In this document: one piece after another, positions 24,371 to 34,468 of the stretch
Layout: the number at the start of each line of letters is the position of its first letter
Position numbering within the stretch: the first letter of the stretch is position 1
Assembly (NCBI RefSeq): GCF_009996735.1
Contig: NZ_JAACYI010000003.1
Location: 1-64,000 of the forward strand
Length of the DNA: 64,000 nucleotides
Reading direction: 5' to 3'
Origin: Cellulomonas sp. APG4
Lineage (GTDB): Bacteria > Actinomycetota > Actinomycetes > Actinomycetales > Cellulomonadaceae
Made by a program: the position numbers and the translations under genes
The notes under the pieces: model-generated
Told to the model about the DNA's origin: nothing
Database searches by the model: none
What the model saw: only the letters and a program-made list of their open reading frames with translations

Positions 24371-25510
24371 ATGAGCGAGCTCGAGCTGGTCGGTCTGCAC
24401 GAGGACGGTGAGCACATCGTCCTCCAGGGACCGGACGGTCAGCGCTTCCGCCTGCCCATCGACGAGGCGCTCCGCGCGGCCGTCCGCCGCGACCGGCCGC
24501 AGCTCGAGCAGGCACGCGTCGAGGCCGCGGGCGCCCTCCCGCCGCGCGAGATCCAGAGCCGCATCCGTGCGGGTGCGAGCGCCGAGGAGGTCGCCGAGGA
24601 GTCCGGCATGAGCCTCGCGGTGGTCCGCCGGTACGAGGGCCCGGTGCTCGCCGAGCGCGACTTCGTCGCGAGCCAGGCGCGCGCCACGCGCATCGGGCAC
24701 GACGCGAGCGCCCCCGTGCTGGGTGACCTGGTGACCGACCGCCTCGCGACCCGCGGGGTCGAGGCGGCCACCATCGCGTGGGACGCCGCGCGTCAGGGCT
24801 CGGGACCGTGGACGGTCCAGGTCACGTTCACCGCCGGCGACGGCGAGCGCAGCGCCCGGTGGGTCTACGACGCGGGCGCCCGCACGGTACGCGCCGTCGA
24901 CGACGAGGCACGGTGGCTCTCCGAGACCGAGCTCGCGGACGAGCCGATCCCGCGTCGCCACCTCGCCGCCGTGCGTGACCAGGTGTTCGACGTCGAGGTC
25001 GACGAGGCCCTGCGCCCCGTGCTCGCCTCGGTCGACCTGGCACCCGCACCCCAGGCCGAGCCCGAGCCCGAGCCGGACCCGCAGGCCAGCACCCACGCGC
25101 TGCTCGACGACCTCACCGACCGCCGCGGGGTGCGGCAGGAGCTCTCGCTCGAGGGCGACGACGACGAGGACTTCGAGGGCTTCGGCCCGCAGCACACCTT
25201 CGACTTCGCGGAGGACCTGGGTCCCGTGCCCGCGGCGCACCCACCCCACTCGCGGCCCGAGGAGGCCGTCGACGCGCGCGTCCTCGACATGCCCGCTCGG
25301 CGCGGCCCGGAGGCCGACCACGCGACGCGGCCGCCCCAGGAGGAGACGCTGCCGCTCGCCGACGTGGGGCCCGGCGGTGAGCCCGCGCCCGAGGCTGCCC
25401 GCGACGAGGCCGCGGCCGACGAGGCCCCGGCCCCGGCGCGCAGGTCCCGCAAGGGTCGGGCGAGCGTGCCCAGCTGGGACGAGATCGTCTTCGGGGCCCG
25501 TACCGACTGA
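24371..25510 (+). CDS. sepH: SepH-like cell-division protein (DUF3071)
   Basis: Actinobacterial divisome protein that stimulates FtsZ assembly. 379 residues: an N-terminal DUF3071 domain (1-170) with an HTH-like stretch (SAEEVAEESGMSLAVVRRYEGP) known to be essential in Streptomyces SepH; a long acidic, Pro/Glu-rich disordered middle (about 225-350); and the conserved C-terminal tip PSWDEIVFG near 366-374. GGAGGT is 4 bases before the ATG at 24371. Convergent with tdk, 6 bp apart. Confidence 0.88.
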   Translation: MSELELVGLHEDGEHIVLQGPDGQRFRLPIDEALRAAVRRDRPQLEQARVEAAGALPPREIQSRIRAGASAEEVAEESGMSLAVVRRYEGPVLAERDFVASQARATRIGHDASAPVLGDLVTDRLATRGVEAATIAWDAARQGSGPWTVQVTFTAGDGERSARWVYDAGARTVRAVDDEARWLSETELADEPIPRRHLAAVRDQVFDVEVDEALRPVLASVDLAPAPQAEPEPEPDPQASTHALLDDLTDRRGVRQELSLEGDDDEDFEGFGPQHTFDFAEDLGPVPAAHPPHSRPEEAVDARVLDMPARRGPEADHATRPPQEETLPLADVGPGGEPAPEAARDEAAADEAPAPARRSRKGRASVPSWDEIVFGARTD

Positions 25511-25516
25511 GCGACG

Positions 25517-26176
25517 TCAGCCGCCTGCACGCTCGAGGTCGAACGGCAGCGTGTCGGCGGGCGGCGCGAGCGCGCGCGCGACGGCGACGGTCATCTGCCG
25601 CATGTGGTGACGGCGGCAAAGGACCTCGTACCCCACGGTGGCGGCCGCATCGGTGTCCCCCACGACCACCTGCTCGCCCTCGACGACCATCACACCGCCC
25701 ACCGTGCGCGCGTTGTGCGTGGCCCGCGCGCCGCACCAGCACAGCGACATGACCTGGAGCACCTCGACGCGGTCGGCGAGCTCGATGAGGCGGGCCGAGC
25801 CCGGGAACAGCCGGGTCCGGAAGTCGGCGGTGATGCCGAACGCGTAGACGTCGACGCCCATCTCGTCCACGAGGGCCGCGAGCTGCTCGACCTGGGTGGG
25901 CGAGTAGAACTGGGCCTCGTCGCACACCAGGTAGTCGACCCGTTCACCGCGCGTCCGGCGCTGGACGACGTCGTCCCAGAAGTCCGTGGCGTCGGTCACC
26001 TCGACGGCCGGGTGACGCAGGCCGAGCCGCGACGAGAGGACGTCGGGGCCGCCCCGGTCGTTGCGCGTGAAGATGACGCCGCCGCGGCCGCGTGCCGCGT
26101 GGTTGTGGTCGAGCTGCAGCGCGAGCGTGGACTTGCCGCAGTCCATCGTCCCGCTGAAGAAGACCAGCTCCGCCAT
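25517..26176 (-). CDS. tdk: Thymidine kinase
   Basis: Phosphorylates deoxythymidine for salvage. 219 residues of the type II (TK1-like) family: Walker A GTMDCGKST at 9-17, catalytic base Glu in the CDEAQF loop near 87, and a zinc knuckle formed by CWC near 146 and the CRRHH stretch near 190. It is the last gene of a run DUF5998 - phosphatase - tdk, 13 bp after the phosphatase gene. The C-terminal 25 residues after the zinc site are poorly conserved in general. Confidence 0.93.
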   Translation of the reverse strand: MAELVFFSGTMDCGKSTLALQLDHNHAARGRGGVIFTRNDRGGPDVLSSRLGLRHPAVEVTDATDFWDDVVQRRTRGERVDYLVCDEAQFYSPTQVEQLAALVDEMGVDVYAFGITADFRTRLFPGSARLIELADRVEVLQVMSLCWCGARATHNARTVGGVMVVEGEQVVVGDTDAAATVGYEVLCRRHHMRQMTVAVARALAPPADTLPFDLERAGG

Positions 26177-26189
26177 GCGTCCTCCCCCG

Positions 26190-27350
26190 TCAGGTCACGA
26201 CCACGAGGGGGACGAGCATCTCCCCGGGTGTGAACGAGCCGTGCATGCCGCGCAGCTCGAGCGAGCGCGCGGTCTGGGTGCGCGAGTCACCGACGCCGCC
26301 GTCGCCGGTGGCCGCGACGACGACGTCGCCCAGGAGCGGGCGTACGTGCTCGGAGACCTCGCCGAACCACCCCGCCGCGACGGCCTCGTCACGGCGCGCG
26401 AGCACCACCGCGTCCCCGAGCACCTCCTGCCAGCGGGTGAGCACGTCGTCCACCTGACCCGCTGCGACGTGCAGGTGGCTCGCGCGCGGCTCACCCGCGA
26501 TCAGGGGCACGTCCTTGCTGAGCGCGGGCGTGCTCGCGACGTCCACGACGCCGCCCTGCGGCACGTCGACCATGCCGTGGTCGGCCGTGACCACGAGGAC
26601 GGTGCCGCGTGGCATGGACCGCGCCAGCCGGGCCAGCTCGCGGTCGAGCGCGGTGAGCTGGTCGGCCCACTCGCGCGAGCGCCAGCCGTACTGGTGGCCC
26701 GCCTTGTCGACGTCGCCCCAGTAGAGGTAGACGAGCCCCGGTGCCATGAGCTCGAGCAGGGCCGCGTCGACGCGGTCGGCGAGGCCCTCCGCGCCCACGT
26801 ACCGCGCACCGCGCAGCGCAGCCTCGGTGAGCCCCGACCCCTCGAACCGCGGCGGGCCCACCGACGTCACCTCGCGGCCCCCGTCACGCAGACGCTCGAA
26901 CACGGTGGCCTCACGCTGCCAGCCGTGAGGGTCCCCCGCGCCCTCCCACGAGACGAGGTTCGCGAGCGACCCGGTGTCGGGGTTCCGCACCGTGTAGCCG
27001 ACCATCCCCGTGCGTCCCGCGGGCAGGCCGGTGCCGAACACACCCATCGAGGCGGCCGTGGTCGACGGGAAGGCCGCCGTCAGCTCGCGCGCGTCCCCGA
27101 GGGCGGAGCGCAGGAACGGGGCGTGCCCGCTGCGCTCGGTCAGCATCCGGTGGCCCAGGCCGTCGACGAGCACCACGCACACGCGTTCCGCCGCGGGGAG
27201 GCCGAGCCGCGCCGCGCGCGCGGGCGCCCCGACCCCGGTGGCGCCGAGCGCGTGCGCGCACGCCGGGAGCACGTCCGTCAGGCTCGGTCCGGCGTACCCG
27301 GGTGCGACGAAGCCGGCCGCCGCGAAAGCCGCGTCGAGCGCTGCCGTCAT
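26190..27350 (-). CDS. Alkaline-phosphatase-superfamily phosphodiesterase (nucleotide pyrophosphatase type)
   Basis: 386 residues, no signal peptide, so probably cytosolic. Metal and nucleophile motifs of the type I phosphodiesterase/nucleotide pyrophosphatase fold are present in order: Asp in VLVDGLGH near 62, Thr in FPSTTAASMG near 95 as nucleophile, Asp/His in GDVDKAGHQYG near 214-222, DH in TADHGM near 255 and His in GMHGSF near 372. Natural substrate unknown. The ATG at 27350 overlaps the DUF5998 stop as ATGA. Confidence 0.85.
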   Translation of the reverse strand: MTAALDAAFAAAGFVAPGYAGPSLTDVLPACAHALGATGVGAPARAARLGLPAAERVCVVLVDGLGHRMLTERSGHAPFLRSALGDARELTAAFPSTTAASMGVFGTGLPAGRTGMVGYTVRNPDTGSLANLVSWEGAGDPHGWQREATVFERLRDGGREVTSVGPPRFEGSGLTEAALRGARYVGAEGLADRVDAALLELMAPGLVYLYWGDVDKAGHQYGWRSREWADQLTALDRELARLARSMPRGTVLVVTADHGMVDVPQGGVVDVASTPALSKDVPLIAGEPRASHLHVAAGQVDDVLTRWQEVLGDAVVLARRDEAVAAGWFGEVSEHVRPLLGDVVVAATGDGGVGDSRTQTARSLELRGMHGSFTPGEMLVPLVVVT

Positions 27351-27919
27351 CGGGACGCGACGTCGACGGCCGACAGCGCGCGGGCGAAGGCGAGCGCGCC
27401 CCGGACCGCCTCCTCGCCCTCCGCGTGGGCCGACACCCGCACGACGACGTCGTCGGGCGCGCTCGTCCCGGTGAAGCCGTGATCGGCCTCGCAGGCGGGG
27501 TCCCCGCACGTCGCGGGCTCGAGGTCGAGCCGCTGCACCCCGCCCCACCCCAGCGCGAGCGTCACCTCGGCCGGCAGGGCACCCGGCCGGTGCCGCGCCG
27601 GGTCCGGGACCACGTGGGTCAGGGAGACCGTGCGCAGGTTGCGCAACGGGACCGACTCCGTGGTCGCGGAGGCGCTCGCGGACGGGTGCTCGCTGTCGGC
27701 AGGGTGGTCGTCGACATGCGCGAGCACCAGGCGCGAGGAGGTCAGGGCGAGCACCGTGACGTGGCGGCGCACCTCGGCGGAGTCGAACGTCGTCTCGGGG
27801 TGCACCAGGTGGGCGACCACCTCCTCGCCCGCGAGCGCGACGTCCATGACGTCGCCCACGAGCTCGGGGTAGTAGCCCGCGAGGTGCAGGCTGCGGCGCA
27901 GGTCGGTGGTGTCAGGCAC
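27347..27919 (-). CDS. DUF5998 family protein
   Basis: 190 residues, function unknown. Starts [20 protein letters not shown], the pattern of a conserved actinobacterial family; two Cys (CGDPAC near residue 130) might bind metal. GTG at 27919. First gene of the run with the phosphodiesterase and tdk. No membrane segment or signal. Confidence 0.72.
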   Translation of the reverse strand: MPDTTDLRRSLHLAGYYPELVGDVMDVALAGEEVVAHLVHPETTFDSAEVRRHVTVLALTSSRLVLAHVDDHPADSEHPSASASATTESVPLRNLRTVSLTHVVPDPARHRPGALPAEVTLALGWGGVQRLDLEPATCGDPACEADHGFTGTSAPDDVVVRVSAHAEGEEAVRGALAFARALSAVDVASR

Positions 27920-28004
27920 CGGCCCATCCTTCCATCCCCGGCGGTGTGGCCACCGCCCCCGTCCACCGTGCCGCGCGCTGCTCCGACGCTCCGCGGCGCG
28001 CTCC

Positions 28005-30713
28005 TCACTCGGGCAGGGCGCGTCGGCCGCCGTCAGCGCGGCCGCCCGGCTCGCTCGCCAGGGTGACGCGCGCCGCGAGCACGGAAGCGCCCTGCTCGCC
28101 CACCACGACGGGGTGCAGCTCGAGGCCGTGCAGCTCGGGAAGGTCGTCGGCGAGCACCGCGACCCGGGCCAGCACGTCCTCGAGCGCGGGCACGTCGAGG
28201 GGTGCGACACCGCGGTAGCCGAAGAGCCGGGGCGCGGCGCGCACCGACCGGACCATCTCGGCGACGTCCACCTCGGTGAGGGGCGCGACCCCGTAGCTCA
28301 CGTCACCGAGCAGGTCGACCGCGTCGCCCGCGAGGCCGAACGAGACCACCGGGCCGAACCGTGGGTCCTCCGCGCTGCGGATCACGCATGCGGCACCCGC
28401 CGGGGCCATCCGCTGGACCTCGACGGTCGCGGCCGCCTCGCCGGCGGCCGACAGGTGCGCACGCATCTGCGCCATCGCGTCGCGCAGCGCCTGAGGTCCC
28501 GAGACGTCGAGCCGCACGCCGCCCAGGTCGATCCGGTGGCGCAGGTGCTGCGCCGTGCTCTTGAGCGCGACCGGCCAGCCCAGGTCCTCGGCCGCCGCGA
28601 CCGCGTCGTCGACGTCGGCCACGACGCGGGTCGGCCAGACGTCGATGCCGTAGCACCCGACGAGCCGTGCGGCCCGCTCGGGTGGCAGCGTGAGCTCGGC
28701 GCCGGGCGGCACGCTCGCGAGGGCCTCGTCGACGAGCGCGCGGGCCGCGGCGCGGTCGAGGCCGGGCGGGTCCAGCGGCGTGCCACGGTCGGCCGCGCGC
28801 CAGGCGCCGTAGCGTGCCGCGGCCGCGAGCGCGAGCACGCCGTCCTCGGGTGCTGCGTAGGCGGGCACGGTGCGCGCGCGCCCCTGCGCGTCGGTCGCGG
28901 TGAGCTCGGGCGTCAGGCCCGTGTGCCCGAGGATCGTCGCGACGGTGGTGCGGCCCGAGCGTGCCGCGGCCTCGGCCACGAGGCGGGTGAGCTCCGGGTC
29001 GACCTCACCCGTCGTCGGCACGTGCACCACGACGACGGCGTCGTTGCCCGGGTCCGCGTACACCGCCTCGATCTCCGCCTCGAGGCGACGCACCTCGTCG
29101 GCGTCGCCCGCGGCCGTCGGTCGGACCGCACGCTGCTCCACGACCGTGAGGCCGGCGGAGGCGGCCGCCTCGGCGACGAGGGCCGCGAGGGGCGCCGAAC
29201 CCGCGACGACGGCGACACGGCGGCCTGCCGGCAGCGGCTGGTGCACGAGGAGCTGGCACACGTCCAGCAGCTGGTGGGTGTTCTCGACCCGCACGACGCC
29301 GGCCTGGCGCAGCATCTCCTCGAGCACGCGCCTGGGCGCACGCGTGCGCCGCACCACGTGCCCGGGCGGGACCACGTGACCCGAGCGTCCCGCGGGCAGC
29401 ACGACCACCGGCTTGGTCGCCGCGAGCCGTCGGGCGACCCGCGCGAACTTGCGCGGGTTGCCGATCGACTCGAGGTACAGGCCCACGACGTCGGTGCTCT
29501 CGTCCTCGGTCCAGAACTGCATCGCGTCGTTGCCCGAGACGTCGGCCCGGTTGCCCGACGACACGAAGGTCGACAGCCCGAGGCCGCGGCGGCGGGCCGA
29601 GGCGAGCATCCCCACCGCGAGCGGCGCCGACTGGCAGAACAGCGCGAGCCCACCCGGTCCGGGCAGCTCGGCCGCGAGCGAGGCGTTGACGCCGGGGTGC
29701 TCGGCGGTCGGCTGCCGGAAGAAGCCGTAGGACGCGGGCCCGAGGACCCGCATCCCGGCGGCGTGCGCGGTCCGCACGAGGTCGCGCTGGAGCTCGAGCC
29801 CCTCGGGTCCGGTCTCGGCGAACCCCGCGCCCAGCACGACGACGGCGTGCGGCCGCAGCCGCGAGGCGCGTCGGACCACGTGGGCCGCCTGGGCCGCGGC
29901 GACGGCGAGCACGAGCAGGTCCACGCTCCCCTCCACGTCGGCGAGGTCGGCGCAGCGGCGCACGCCGGGCACCTCGAGGCCCACCGCGTGCACCTCGAGC
30001 CCTCCCCCCGCCACGAGATGGGTCAGGACGGTGCGAGCAGCGGCGGCGTTCGCGTCGTCGGCCACGACGAGCACCGACCGTGGGGTCAGGAGCCCGCGCA
30101 CCGATCTCGCCTCGGCGCGGTGCTCGCGGTCGGCCATGACCGCGATCGAGCGCTCGGTCGGGTCGATCGCGAAGCTGACCGAGACGATCCCGTCGTCGAG
30201 GCTCTGCCGCAGCTCGTAGCCCGCTTCCCGGAACACGCCCAGCATCGCCCCGTTGGTGGGCAGCACCTCGGCCGTGAACCGGCGCACACCGCGTTCGCGG
30301 GCGGCAGCGGCGAGGTGCTCGAGCAGCACCGACCCCACGCCGCGTCCGTGGTGGTGGTCGGACACGTTGAACGCGACCTCCGCGACCGTGGGCTCGATCC
30401 GGTCGAACCGCGCGACGCCGATGATGTGCTCGGTCTCGTCGATCGTCGCGAGCGCGACGATCGCGACCCGGTCCACGTGGTCCACCACCGTGAAGCGCTC
30501 GAGGTCGCGTGGGCCGAGCCGCTCGAGCGGCGCGAAGAACCGGAAGTAGGTCGACCTCTCGGACTGCGCGACGTGGAACGCCTGGAGCGCGTCCGCGTCC
30601 TCCGGCCGGATGGGGCGCACGTGCGCGGTGCCGCCGTCACGGAGCACGACGTCGGCCTCCCACCGCGTGGGGTACGCGGGGGGCGGGGACGCGGGACGGT
30701 CGTCGTCGGCCAT
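28005..30713 (-). CDS. Pat-type protein lysine acetyltransferase: GNAT fused to ADP-forming acyl-CoA synthetase-like domains
   Basis: 902 residues. Residues about 15-180 are a GNAT domain ([13 protein letters not shown], then [12 protein letters not shown] for acetyl-CoA). Then come a CoA-binding domain (about 195-320), succinyl-CoA-ligase-like flavodoxin domains (about 330-640) and an ATP-grasp domain (about 660-890). GNAT at the N-terminus is the order seen in Streptomyces PatA; Salmonella Pat has it at the C-terminus. Such enzymes acetylate and silence acyl-CoA synthetases, and the large domains usually serve as a sensor. ATG at 30713 with a -10 box 7 nt upstream: leaderless. The fadD at 52.4 kb is a possible substrate, not shown. 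Confidence 0.88.
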   Translation of the reverse strand: MADDDRPASPPPAYPTRWEADVVLRDGGTAHVRPIRPEDADALQAFHVAQSERSTYFRFFAPLERLGPRDLERFTVVDHVDRVAIVALATIDETEHIIGVARFDRIEPTVAEVAFNVSDHHHGRGVGSVLLEHLAAAARERGVRRFTAEVLPTNGAMLGVFREAGYELRQSLDDGIVSVSFAIDPTERSIAVMADREHRAEARSVRGLLTPRSVLVVADDANAAAARTVLTHLVAGGGLEVHAVGLEVPGVRRCADLADVEGSVDLLVLAVAAAQAAHVVRRASRLRPHAVVVLGAGFAETGPEGLELQRDLVRTAHAAGMRVLGPASYGFFRQPTAEHPGVNASLAAELPGPGGLALFCQSAPLAVGMLASARRRGLGLSTFVSSGNRADVSGNDAMQFWTEDESTDVVGLYLESIGNPRKFARVARRLAATKPVVVLPAGRSGHVVPPGHVVRRTRAPRRVLEEMLRQAGVVRVENTHQLLDVCQLLVHQPLPAGRRVAVVAGSAPLAALVAEAAASAGLTVVEQRAVRPTAAGDADEVRRLEAEIEAVYADPGNDAVVVVHVPTTGEVDPELTRLVAEAAARSGRTTVATILGHTGLTPELTATDAQGRARTVPAYAAPEDGVLALAAAARYGAWRAADRGTPLDPPGLDRAAARALVDEALASVPPGAELTLPPERAARLVGCYGIDVWPTRVVADVDDAVAAAEDLGWPVALKSTAQHLRHRIDLGGVRLDVSGPQALRDAMAQMRAHLSAAGEAAATVEVQRMAPAGAACVIRSAEDPRFGPVVSFGLAGDAVDLLGDVSYGVAPLTEVDVAEMVRSVRAAPRLFGYRGVAPLDVPALEDVLARVAVLADDLPELHGLELHPVVVGEQGASVLAARVTLASEPGGRADGGRRALPE

Positions 30714-30720
30714 GGCAGTC

Positions 30721-30726
30721 AGGCTA
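30721..30726 (-). promoter_or_regulatory. -10 box of the Pat gene, probable leaderless start
   Basis: TAGCCT on the minus strand, 7 nt before ATG 30713. Confidence 0.5.
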
Positions 30727-30866
30727 GGGGGTCCCCCGTCGACGTCACGGGTCCGACGGCCCCTCCGTCCGCGCGTCGGGTCGGCGCACGGCCCCGTACG
30801 GTGGACAATGGTCCGTCCCGGCCCTGTGCCGCCCGCACGACCGCACCCCGAGGAGCCCCCCGAGCG

Positions 30867-33350
30867 ATGGCCCGCCGCCGCACCGGAACGACCGACCCGG
30901 CCGACGCCCCCGTCGAGGAGACGATCGTCGACATCGACGTCGCCGCGGAGATGGAGGGCTCGTTCCTCGAGTACGCGTACTCGGTCATCTACGCCCGCGC
31001 GCTGCCCGACGCGCGTGACGGTCTCAAGCCGGTGCAGCGCCGCATCCTGTTCCAGATGGCCGACATGGGGCTGCGCCCCGATCGCGCGCACGTCAAGTCG
31101 GCCCGCGTGGTCGGCGAGGTGATGGGCAAGCTCCACCCGCACGGCGACACCGCGATCTACGACGCGCTGGTACGCATGGCGCAGCCGTTCTCGCTGCGCC
31201 TGCCGCTCGTGGACGGGCACGGCAACTTCGGCTCGCTCGACGACGGCCCCGCCGCCCCCCGCTACACCGAGGCGCGCCTGGCCCCCGCCGCGATGGCGAT
31301 GGTCGCCGACCTCGACGAGGACGTCGTCGACTTCGTCCCGAACTACGACAACAAGCTCACCCAGCCGGGCGTGCTGCCGGCGGCGATCCCCAACCTGCTC
31401 GTCAACGGCGCCTCGGGCATCGCCGTCGGCATGGCCACCAACATGGCGCCGCACAACCTCGTCGAGGTCGTCGCCGCGGCACGCCACCTCGTCGCCCACC
31501 CGGACGCGTCGCTCGAGGACCTCATGCGGTTCGTGCCGGGGCCGGACCTGCCGACGGGCGGCAAGATCGTGGGCCTCGACGGCATCCGCGACGCGTACGC
31601 GGCGGGTCGGGGCAGCTTCCGGATCCGGGCGACCACGCGGATCGAGAACGTCACGCCGCGCCGCAAGGGCATCGTCGTCACAGAGCTGCCGTACCTCGTG
31701 GGCCCGGAGAAGGTGATCGAGAAGATCAAGGAGGGCGTCCAGGCCAAGAAGCTCTCCGGCATCACCTCGGTGGTCGACCTGACCGACCGGCAGCACGGGC
31801 TCCGCCTGGTGATCGAGGTCAAGACGGGGTTCAACCCCGAGGCCGTGCTCGAGCAGCTCTACCGCTACACGCCGATGGAGGACTCGTTCGGCCTCAACAA
31901 CGTGGCGCTCGTGGACGGCCAGCCGCGCACGCTCGGCCTGCGCGAGATGCTCGAGGTGTGGGTGGGCCACCGCCTCGAGGTGGTCCGCCGCCGCTCGACC
32001 CATCGCCTGGCGAAGCGCCGCGAGCGGCTGCACCTCGTCGAGGGCCTGCTCGTGGCGATCCTCGACATCGACGAGGTCATCCAGGTGATCCGCACGTCGG
32101 ACACCGCCGACGCCGCGCGTGAGCGCCTCATGGGCGTCTTCGACCTGTCACACCCGCAGGCGGAGTACATCCTCGAGCTGCGGCTGCGTCGGCTGACCAA
32201 GTTCTCGCGCCTCGAGCTCGAGAAGGAGGCCGAGCAGCTGCGGCGGGAGATCGCCGAGCTCGAGGCGATCCTGGCCGACGACGCGTTGCTGCGCTCGGTC
32301 GTGAGCGACGAGATGGCGCAGGTCGCCCAGACCTACGGCACGCCGCGGCGCACGATCCTGCTCGAGTCCGCGGGCGGCACCGGCGTCGTCGGTGCCGCGG
32401 CACCCGCCCGCGGCCGCTCCGCGACACCCCTCGAGATCGCGGACACCCCCTGCTGGGCCCTGCTCTCGGCGACGGGCCTGCTCGCGCGCACGGCCGACGA
32501 GTCCGAGCCCGTGCGCGCAGGACGCAGGTCCTCGCACGACGTCGTGCTCTCGGCGCTGCCGACGAGCGCCCGCGCCGAGATCGGCGCCCTGACGTCACGT
32601 GGGCGCGTACGACGGCTGTCCGTGCTCGACCTGCCGGCCCTGCCCCCGACCGACGGCCCGCCGTCGCTCTCCGGCGGGCTGCCGCTGAGCGAGGTGCTCG
32701 AGCTCGAGCCGGGTGAGCGCGTGCTCGCGCTCGTCTCGCTCGACGCGGGCACCCCGCTCGCGCTGGGGACCGCGGGAGGCGTGGTCAAGCGCGTGGTCGG
32801 CGAGGCCGCACCTGCGCGTGACGTCTGGGACGTCATCACCCTGCGTGACGGTGACGAGGTGGTCGGGGCGGCGGTCGCCGCCGACGACGACGAGCTGGTG
32901 CTCGTGACCGACGACGCGCAGCTGCTCCACTTCGGTGCCGCCTCGGTACGGCCGCAGGGTCGGGCGGCCGGGGGCATGACCGGCATCAAGCTCGGTGAGG
33001 GCCGCCGGGTGGTGCACTTCGGGGTGCTGCCCGCAGCGAGCCTCGCCGACCCGCAGGCGCCGCCGGTCGTCGTGACGGTCGCGGGCGCGGCGGGTGCGCT
33101 GCCGGGCACGCAGGCGGGTTCGGCGAAGGTCACGTCGTTCGCGCTGTACCCCGCCAAGGGACGCGCGACCGGAGGCGTCCGGGCGCACCGGTTCCTGCGG
33201 GGCGAGGACGCGCTGCTGCTCGCCTGGGTCGGCCCGTCCCCCGCCCGGGGCACGGGCTCGGGCGGCCAGTCGGTCGAGCTGCCCGAGGTCGACCAGCGGC
33301 GGGACGGCTCGGGGACGCCGCTCGCGGCCCCGCTCCACGCGGTGGGCTGA
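30867..33350 (+). CDS. DNA topoisomerase IV subunit A / second gyrase A (ParC, GyrA2)
   Basis: Type IIA topoisomerase cleavage subunit, 827 residues. The 5Y-CAP domain has the quinolone-pocket stretch [10 protein letters not shown] at 90-99, with Thr95 and Asp99 at the positions of E. coli GyrA Ser83 and Asp87, and catalytic Tyr133 in APRYTEARL. The coiled-coil and C-gate follow to about 490, then a degenerate six-blade C-terminal domain without a clear GyrA box, as in ParC. The partner subunit is at 34469. Streptomyces has a comparable second pair near hrdB. ATG at 30867; the GAGGAG run 10 bases upstream is a weak ribosome site. Confidence 0.9.
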   Translation: MARRRTGTTDPADAPVEETIVDIDVAAEMEGSFLEYAYSVIYARALPDARDGLKPVQRRILFQMADMGLRPDRAHVKSARVVGEVMGKLHPHGDTAIYDALVRMAQPFSLRLPLVDGHGNFGSLDDGPAAPRYTEARLAPAAMAMVADLDEDVVDFVPNYDNKLTQPGVLPAAIPNLLVNGASGIAVGMATNMAPHNLVEVVAAARHLVAHPDASLEDLMRFVPGPDLPTGGKIVGLDGIRDAYAAGRGSFRIRATTRIENVTPRRKGIVVTELPYLVGPEKVIEKIKEGVQAKKLSGITSVVDLTDRQHGLRLVIEVKTGFNPEAVLEQLYRYTPMEDSFGLNNVALVDGQPRTLGLREMLEVWVGHRLEVVRRRSTHRLAKRRERLHLVEGLLVAILDIDEVIQVIRTSDTADAARERLMGVFDLSHPQAEYILELRLRRLTKFSRLELEKEAEQLRREIAELEAILADDALLRSVVSDEMAQVAQTYGTPRRTILLESAGGTGVVGAAAPARGRSATPLEIADTPCWALLSATGLLARTADESEPVRAGRRSSHDVVLSALPTSARAEIGALTSRGRVRRLSVLDLPALPPTDGPPSLSGGLPLSEVLELEPGERVLALVSLDAGTPLALGTAGGVVKRVVGEAAPARDVWDVITLRDGDEVVGAAVAADDDELVLVTDDAQLLHFGAASVRPQGRAAGGMTGIKLGEGRRVVHFGVLPAASLADPQAPPVVVTVAGAAGALPGTQAGSAKVTSFALYPAKGRATGGVRAHRFLRGEDALLLAWVGPSPARGTGSGGQSVELPEVDQRRDGSGTPLAAPLHAVG

Positions 33351-33364
33351 GGGCCGCGCCGCGC

Positions 33365-33398
33365 CGTCGTCCCGGGGTCGAGCCGGGGAGCGACGACG
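33365..33398. terminator. Hairpin between parC-like and GNAT genes
   Basis: Imperfect stem CGTCGTCCCGG / CCGGGGAGCGACGACG with a 7-nt loop and a small bulge, filling the 48-bp gap between two convergent genes. Confidence 0.5.
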
Positions 33399-34421
33399 TC
33401 AGATCTCGACGCTGTAGAGCACCTCGCCGTGCACGGCCTCGTAGCCGAGGCGCGCGTAGAGGCCGTGCGCGCCGGTGGGGTTGTCGTTGTCGACGGTGAG
33501 CACCGCGTACTCCATGCCGTCGGCCCGGAACGCCTCCATCGCGCGCGTGAGCAGGGCCACTGCCACACGCCGTCCGCGCCACGCCCGTCGCACGCCGAGC
33601 AGGTCGGTGTAGCCGCACGTGTAGCCGAGGACGGGCCAGTCCTGCTCGTAGCGTCCCGCGAGCGTGTAGCCCACGACGGCGCCGTCGCGGTCGACCGCCA
33701 CGAAGCTCCAGCCCGGGGCGAAGTGGGTGCGGTGCTGACGCCAGGTCTCGGGCGACTGCGGCTCGGAGCCCCAGTGGTCGGCGAACACCTCGTTGTGCAC
33801 CGGGAGGGCCGCGTCGTCGAGCTCGTCGGACCACGGGAGCACCCGCACCCCGTCCGGAGCGGCGACCTCGGGAAGGGGCGCACGCAGGTCGCGGCGCATC
33901 GTGGTGTACCAGCGGACGGGGCTGAAGCCGGCGGCCGCGTACAGGCGTCGCTGGTCGCGTGCGTCCTCGTCGACGTAGACGGCCAGCCGCGCGGGCGCGG
34001 TCTTGCCGGTCGCGGCGAGGAGCTGCCGGCCGCGGCCCTCCATCCACGCGAGCACCGCGCGTCCGATGCCGCGCCCGCGCCACTGCGGGTGCACCGTCCC
34101 CCGCAGGAACGCCCGCACGGTGCGCTCGTCGTCGGGACGCACCTCAGCCATCGCGAACGCGCGCAGCACGCCGTCGTGGTCGAACCCGCCCAGGGTGTCG
34201 GTCCGGGGGGTGCGCCACGAGCCCTCGAACAGCTCGCGCACCTCGGGAAGCGAGCTCACGCGGGGCGACCGGTCGTGCTCCTCCGAGGCACGCAGCAGGC
34301 CGTGCAGCGCCTCGGCGTCGTCGTGGCCGAGCGCGCGCCACGTGAGCTCGAGGTGGAGCGGCGGCAGCTCGAGCACCTCGGGGGCGTCGGCGCGGTCGGC
34401 GATCGGGTCCATCGTCCTCAC
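33399..34421 (-). CDS. Two-domain GNAT-family N-acetyltransferase
   Basis: 340 residues with tandem GNAT folds: domain 1 (about 25-180) has the acetyl-CoA loop QWRGRGIGRAVL near 113-124; domain 2 (about 190-340) has RAWRGRRVAVALL. The double-GNAT layout is that of mycothiol synthase MshD, but the similarity seen is general, so the substrate is open. GTG at 34421 follows a TAGGTT box by 6 nt (leaderless); an alternative ATG lies at 34412. Convergent with the parC-like gene. Confidence 0.8.
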   Translation of the reverse strand: MRTMDPIADRADAPEVLELPPLHLELTWRALGHDDAEALHGLLRASEEHDRSPRVSSLPEVRELFEGSWRTPRTDTLGGFDHDGVLRAFAMAEVRPDDERTVRAFLRGTVHPQWRGRGIGRAVLAWMEGRGRQLLAATGKTAPARLAVYVDEDARDQRRLYAAAGFSPVRWYTTMRRDLRAPLPEVAAPDGVRVLPWSDELDDAALPVHNEVFADHWGSEPQSPETWRQHRTHFAPGWSFVAVDRDGAVVGYTLAGRYEQDWPVLGYTCGYTDLLGVRRAWRGRRVAVALLTRAMEAFRADGMEYAVLTVDNDNPTGAHGLYARLGYEAVHGEVLYSVEI

Positions 34422-34427
34422 ACCCCC

Positions 34428-34433
34428 AACCTA
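34428..34433 (-). promoter_or_regulatory. -10 box of the GNAT gene, probable leaderless start
   Basis: TAGGTT on the minus strand, 6 nt before GTG 34421. Confidence 0.5.
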
Positions 34434-34468
34434 GCCACCGCGGGCCGCGCGCCGCGGGTGCGTCCCGC

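Noticed and set aside
27906-30866. Long in-frame plus-strand extension upstream of the parC-like gene
   Set aside because: It runs antisense through the Pat gene; family sequence begins only at ATG 30867.
28005-32033. Minus-strand extension of the Pat gene through the parC-like gene
   Set aside because: The GNAT domain starts just after ATG 30713; the upstream part is a shadow of the parC-like gene.
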